47,385 nucleotides of DNA from DAONJL01 sp035405645 [NCBI: bacterium] (GTDB lineage Bacteria; JAGOBX01; DAONJL01). The translations under genes and the position numbers were made by a program. Below are positions 44,237 through 47,385 of the stretch, in pieces. Where the stretch lies: positions 9,579 through 56,963 of the forward strand of contig DAONJL010000012.1 in assembly GCA_035405645.1 (NCBI GenBank), in the 5' to 3' direction. Within the stretch, counting starts at the first letter, position 1, and each line of letters opens with the position of its first letter. The notes beneath the pieces are model-generated. The model saw only the letters and a program-made list of their open reading frames with translations. It was not told the origin of the DNA and did not search any database.

Positions 44237-45034
44237 CTATTTTAATTCATAAACTATACTAATAGAAATTGTTTGTTTATCAGAAAAATGATTATAACTA
44301 ATAAAGGGCAAATATTTTTTTGGCTTTGATTCAAAATACAAAAGCCAGTTAAATTCAATACCAAAAGCATCACTAATTTTAGAAAAAAATATATTATCCC
44401 ATTTAAAAAATAAATGTTCAATATCGTCAAATTCTGAATATAATTCTGCTTTTGATTCAAATTTATTAAATGTATAAATTCTTTTTTGAAATTCAGTTAT
44501 TAATTCAATTCCAGATTGTCCATTTGATTCTGGATTAAATCTTTTTTTATAATAACAACCAAATCTACTTGAAAAAGAGGTTAAATTATTTTCGATAAAA
44601 GATTTAGAAGCACCAGCAGCAGATTTAATAATATTTGGTTCACAAAATTTGTTCATAATAGTATAAATTTCACCAGACAAATAAGCATCAATTCTTTTAA
44701 ATCTAAATTTATATAATGATTCAAAATCAAATTCATCAGTATTTATTTTATTATTAGTTTTACCAAATTTAGTTGACAATGTATTACGCCAGTAATTTTT
44801 TTTGTTAATAAATTTTTCAACTACAAATTTAGAACCAATTAACCAACTTGATAAATCATCATTATTATAAATACCAGTGAATGAAGGATTGGTATTATCA
44901 TTATCAACATTTATTTTTGTATAAGAACCTGAAATTCTAAAATAAAAATCCCAATTTTTATATAAAGTTAAAGAATTTAATTTAGAAAAAAAAATAATAA
45001 ATAAAAACAAAAAAATAAAGTGAAAAAATTTCAT
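44237..45034 (-). CDS. Predicted exported outer-membrane beta-barrel protein
   Basis: A 265-residue protein with a signal peptide (Phe/Leu/Ile-rich core, likely cut after KLNS near residue 21). The mature part has alternating hydrophobic and polar residues with many aromatics, such as NWDFYFRISGSYTKIN, SSWLIGSKFVVEKFI and YLPFISYNHFSDK, as expected for a small beta-barrel. The pattern recalls DUF3078/DUF481-like outer-membrane proteins, where a W-rich barrel repeats near the N-terminus, but I would not name a family. It sits between cheY and lpxH, overlapping cheY by 4 bp. Confidence 0.6.
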   Translation of the reverse strand: MKFFHFIFLFLFIIFFSKLNSLTLYKNWDFYFRISGSYTKINVDNDNTNPSFTGIYNNDDLSSWLIGSKFVVEKFINKKNYWRNTLSTKFGKTNNKINTDEFDFESLYKFRFKRIDAYLSGEIYTIMNKFCEPNIIKSAAGASKSFIENNLTSFSSRFGCYYKKRFNPESNGQSGIELITEFQKRIYTFNKFESKAELYSEFDDIEHLFFKWDNIFFSKISDAFGIEFNWLLYFESKPKKYLPFISYNHFSDKQTISISIVYELK

Positions 45035-45432
45035 ACTTTTCTACTCATTTTAATCCATTTTTCCATTGTAGCAATAAATTCATCAATTCCGATATGTTTG
45101 TTTATCCAGGAATCTGGCAGGTCATGAAAATCAATTGCTTGTTGCTGTTCTGTAACTTCTTTATCAGTAATAATCACAAAAATAGCATCTTTTAATTCAT
45201 CATCTTCTCTAATCATTTTACAGAGGTCAAGACCATTTAAACCTTCCATATGAAAATCACAGAAAATATACATAGGTTTTTCTTTTTTAGCAATAGCAAA
45301 TGCAGTTTCAGCATCAGGAGCAGTAATTACATTATATCCTTTTTTTTCTAATTCCATTGAATATGCTTCACGAGCAAATTTACTATCATCAACAATCATA
45401 ATTAAATTTTTATTTAAGTTTATTCCTTTCAT
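45031..45432 (-). CDS. CheY-like single-domain response regulator
   Basis: A 133-residue stand-alone receiver. LIMIVDDSKFAREAY carries Asp15-Asp16, YIFCDFHMEGLNGLDL the phospho-acceptor Asp59, VIITDKE the Thr89, and WINKHIGIDEFI the conserved Lys112. With no output domain it should act by binding a partner, such as a flagellar switch or another kinase. The chemotaxis genes cheA and cheW are absent from the window. It follows the universal stress gene by 20 bp and precedes an outer-membrane protein with a 4-bp overlap. Confidence 0.9.
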   Translation of the reverse strand: MKGINLNKNLIMIVDDSKFAREAYSMELEKKGYNVITAPDAETAFAIAKKEKPMYIFCDFHMEGLNGLDLCKMIREDDELKDAIFVIITDKEVTEQQQAIDFHDLPDSWINKHIGIDEFIATMEKWIKMSRKV

Positions 45433-45452
45433 TTAAATCACCATATCATACC

Positions 45453-45899
45453 TTAATTAACTATAATAACAGGCACAGGCACTTCACGGCAAATTCTATC
45501 ACCAATATCATAAATAATATCTTTTCATGATAATATTGCCTGTAATTTACCTATTACTACTAAATCAATATTATTTTCATTAATTGCTTTTTTAACTTCT
45601 TCAACAACATTTCCTTTTGCTATAATTGTATTTATTTTTTTATTTATTTTTAAAGCAATATCTTCTGCGAGTTTTAAATATTTCTTACCATCATTTTCTA
45701 AATCTTTTTCTAATTGTTCATATTCGCTTTGAATTATTACTTTAACTTTTAATAAATGTAATAAAGTAGCAACATCAACAACATAAATCACAAAAAAATT
45801 TATGTTATTAAATTTTTCAAAAAGATTTAAAGCATAATTAAATGCTTTAAAAGAATTTTCAGTGCCATCTAAACAAATTAAAACATTTTTTATATTCAT
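45453..45899 (-). pseudogene. Universal stress protein interrupted by in-frame UGA
   Basis: The gene reads 148 codons in one frame from ATG 45899 to TAA 45455-45453, except for TGA at codon 125 (45527-45525). Up to the stop: NVLICLDGTENSFKAFNYALNLF opens the Usp fold, FVIYVVDVATLL follows, and IDLVVIGKL gives the late strand. After it the frame continues KDIIYDIGDRICREVPVPVIIV, the usual Usp ending, to 20 bp before cheY. Both halves and the tight spacing show one gene. The stop could be a sequencing error, recent decay or read-through. The G-x2-G-x9-G ATP-binding motif is not obvious. Universal stress proteins act in persistence and energy stress. Confidence 0.75.
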
Positions 45900-45926
45900 T
45901 CTATTATTATTTGAAATAAAAAATCA

Positions 45927-46562
45927 TTATGTGTCAATAAATTTTTTTAATATTTTATTTTTAACAATTTTTTGAACAATATATTTTGAACGGTCTTGTT
46001 CTTCAAGTGAAAAATTAATATATTTAATATTATTTTCAAGTTCTGGTATTACGATTTTTTCCAGTGCATTTACTCGTTTAATTGTCTTTTTTAATTCATT
46101 ACAAATTTTTATTACAGCATAAGTTGCTTCAATGTATTTACTTAAATCATCAAGCATTGATTGAAATTTTAAAATTGTATCATCAATAGAAAAAGGTAAG
46201 TTATAAAAACCATAAAAAGGAAAATCAGAAGAATATTTATATTTAATAACAGGTATATTTAATCCCATTATTTTTCTATGCTCAAATTTTAATTCTGATT
46301 GAATATTCAATGAATTAAATAATGAATCAAAATTTAAATCATCTGAATTTGCTATTGTTTTTTTTAATGATTCATAAGCAATAAAAAGTTTATCTAAAAA
46401 AATATCTTCAATTTTCTTTACATTATGAGAAATTATAATTAATTCATTTATTAAAATATCTCTTTTTTGTTTAAGTAAAGAAAGACCGTTTTGAGCAAAT
46501 TTAAGTCGTTGTTTTAATATTAACAAATTATTTTTTGTTGGTTCAATATTTTTTTTTGCCAT
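45927..46562 (-). CDS. atpD: V/A-type ATP synthase subunit D
   Basis: Subunit D is the central rotor shaft that connects the catalytic A3B3 head to the membrane ring. The 211-residue helical protein begins EPTKNNLLILKQRLKFAQNGLSLLKQKRDILINEL (residues about 6-40), the family signature, and ends in a long C-terminal helix, RVNALEKIVIPELENNIKYI, with a late DRSKYIVQKIVK. It lies 1 bp after atpB in the usual order B-D and is followed by the stress gene; subunits A, I, K, E and C are not in the window except B. The complex works at the cytoplasmic membrane as a sodium or proton pump or ATP synthase. Confidence 0.94.
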   Translation of the reverse strand: MAKKNIEPTKNNLLILKQRLKFAQNGLSLLKQKRDILINELIIISHNVKKIEDIFLDKLFIAYESLKKTIANSDDLNFDSLFNSLNIQSELKFEHRKIMGLNIPVIKYKYSSDFPFYGFYNLPFSIDDTILKFQSMLDDLSKYIEATYAVIKICNELKKTIKRVNALEKIVIPELENNIKYINFSLEEQDRSKYIVQKIVKNKILKKFIDT

Positions 46563-46563
46563 A

Positions 46564-47385
46564 TTATTTTTTATAATACATTTTTATTTCTTCTTCTGTT
46601 AATCTATGTAATTCTTCTTCTGGCATTATTTTAATGCATTCCCAACCTTTATTTAATGTTTCAATTATATTTCTGTTTTCTGTAAAAGATTGATTAATAA
46701 AATTATTTTCAAAAGCATAACCAAATTCAAGATATTTATGGTCGAGTAAAGTTAATTCATCTTCGCCAATAACTGATGCTAATTCTCGTATTTCCTGAAC
46801 TTTTGAATATAAAGCAAATAATTGAGAAGCAAGATGAGAATGGTCATCACGAGTAAATCCTTTACCAATGCCATCTTTCATTAATCTTGATAATGAAGTC
46901 AAAACATTTATTGGTGGATAAATACCTTTTAAATGCAATTCTCTATTTAATACAATTTGTCCTTCTGTAATAAAACCAGTTAAATCAGGAATAGGATGTG
47001 TTATATCATCATTTGGCATAGTTAAAATAGGTAATTGTGTAATACTGCCTTTACTATTTTTTATAATTCCCGCTCGTTCATATAATGATGCTAAATCAGA
47101 GTAAAGATAACCAGGATATGCTTTTCTACCTGGTATTTCATTTCTTAAAATGGAAATTTCTCTTAATGCTTCACAATAATTTGTTATATCAGTGATAATA
47201 ACAAGAACATTATAATTAAGTTGAAAAGCAAGAAATTCAGCAAATGTTAATGCAATACGCGGTGTCATTAATCTTTCTACAGTTGGGTCATTTGCAAGAT
47301 TTAAAAACATTGTTATATTTGAAATGTTTGTTGCTTCATTAAAATTTCTAATAAAGAAAGAAGCATCATCAGCAGTAATACCAAT
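46564..47385 (-). CDS. atpB: V/A-type ATP synthase subunit B, C-terminal part (5' end outside window)
   Basis: Subunit B is the non-catalytic nucleotide-binding partner of subunit A in the V/A-type head. The frame runs from the right edge for 273 residues to TAA 46566-46564. It opens [15 protein letters not shown], then [80 protein letters not shown], and [15 protein letters not shown], the usual order in this subunit. A Met at 47310 is internal, not the start. It precedes atpD by 1 bp. Confidence 0.95.
   Translation of the reverse strand: MGITADDASFFIRNFNEATNISNITMFLNLANDPTVERLMTPRIALTFAEFLAFQLNYNVLVIITDITNYCEALREISILRNEIPGRKAYPGYLYSDLASLYERAGIIKNSKGSITQLPILTMPNDDITHPIPDLTGFITEGQIVLNRELHLKGIYPPINVLTSLSRLMKDGIGKGFTRDDHSHLASQLFALYSKVQEIRELASVIGEDELTLLDHKYLEFGYAFENNFINQSFTENRNIIETLNKGWECIKIMPEEELHRLTEEEIKMYYKK

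Noticed and set aside
45525-45527. UGA as selenocysteine or tryptophan codon
   Set aside because: UGA ends lpxB and csrA normally, and no hairpin typical of a selenocysteine element follows.
1-47385. tRNA, rRNA, CRISPR, prophage or intact insertion sequence
   Set aside because: No GC-rich cloverleaf, regular spaced repeat, transposase or phage structural gene could be seen.

Overview
The window is about 47 kb of very AT-rich bacterial DNA (roughly a quarter G+C or less by eye) that is almost entirely coding, with little intergenic space. It encodes lipid A enzymes (LpxB, LpxH), TamB, an MCE-domain lipoprotein and predicted exported proteins, so the cell is a diderm making lipopolysaccharide or lipooligosaccharide. 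It also has a V/A-type ATPase (subunits B and D) instead of an F-type operon here, plus FliW and CsrA, which usually go with flagella. AT richness, V-type ATPase, FliW/CsrA and abundant TPR proteins suggest a spirochaete-like or poorly cultured candidate-phylum lineage. I cannot name it more precisely. Standard stops are used: UGA ends lpxB and csrA, so this is not a UGA-sense code. No tRNA, rRNA, CRISPR array, intact insertion sequence or prophage was seen.

Layout. 1-337: end of a pseudopilin-like gene. 448-8860 (+): a UBA-like membrane protein, a cyclic-nucleotide-binding protein, acpS, ribD and rsmE, then (from its own promoter) a STAS protein, a glycosyltransferase, lpxB and a PqqD-like small protein. 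8908-18760 (-): MCE lipoprotein, a giant 2837-residue exported TPR protein, ftsY. 18882-24337 (-): O-antigen ligase-like protein, a membrane-anchored unknown, an XRE regulator, nadD, yqeK, a glycosyltransferase. 24455-25570 (-): two unrecognised genes behind the best promoter of the window, divergent from 25805-31836 (+): fliW, csrA, thrC, a degenerate HD-GYP protein, a MerR-like protein, an amidohydrolase and an inositol-monophosphatase-family enzyme. 31855-36059 (-): coiled-coil/TPR protein, a nucleobase permease broken by two frameshifts, and a membrane glycosyltransferase. 36060-36448: the only large gap, with a long hairpin and a small GC-rich island. 36449-47385 (-): one tightly packed run atpB, atpD, universal stress protein (internal UGA), CheY, outer-membrane protein, lpxH, histidine kinase, response regulator, LarA-like protein and tamB.

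Main themes. (1) Envelope building: lipid A, glycans, lipid transport, exported scaffolds. (2) Post-transcriptional control: the divergent gene next to fliW-csrA has a leader carrying five GGA triplets, and csrA's own ribosome site contains a CAAGGAU motif, so the locus looks like a CsrA-FliW switch with an unrecognised adjacent target. (3) Signalling: a two-component pair, CheY, degenerate HD-GYP, CNB and STAS proteins. (4) Interrupted genes: two missing-base frameshifts in the permease and one UGA in the stress protein, which are either real decay or assembly errors. Several nominal start codons were moved because the upstream GTG/TTG lies inside a Shine-Dalgarno or a promoter element.
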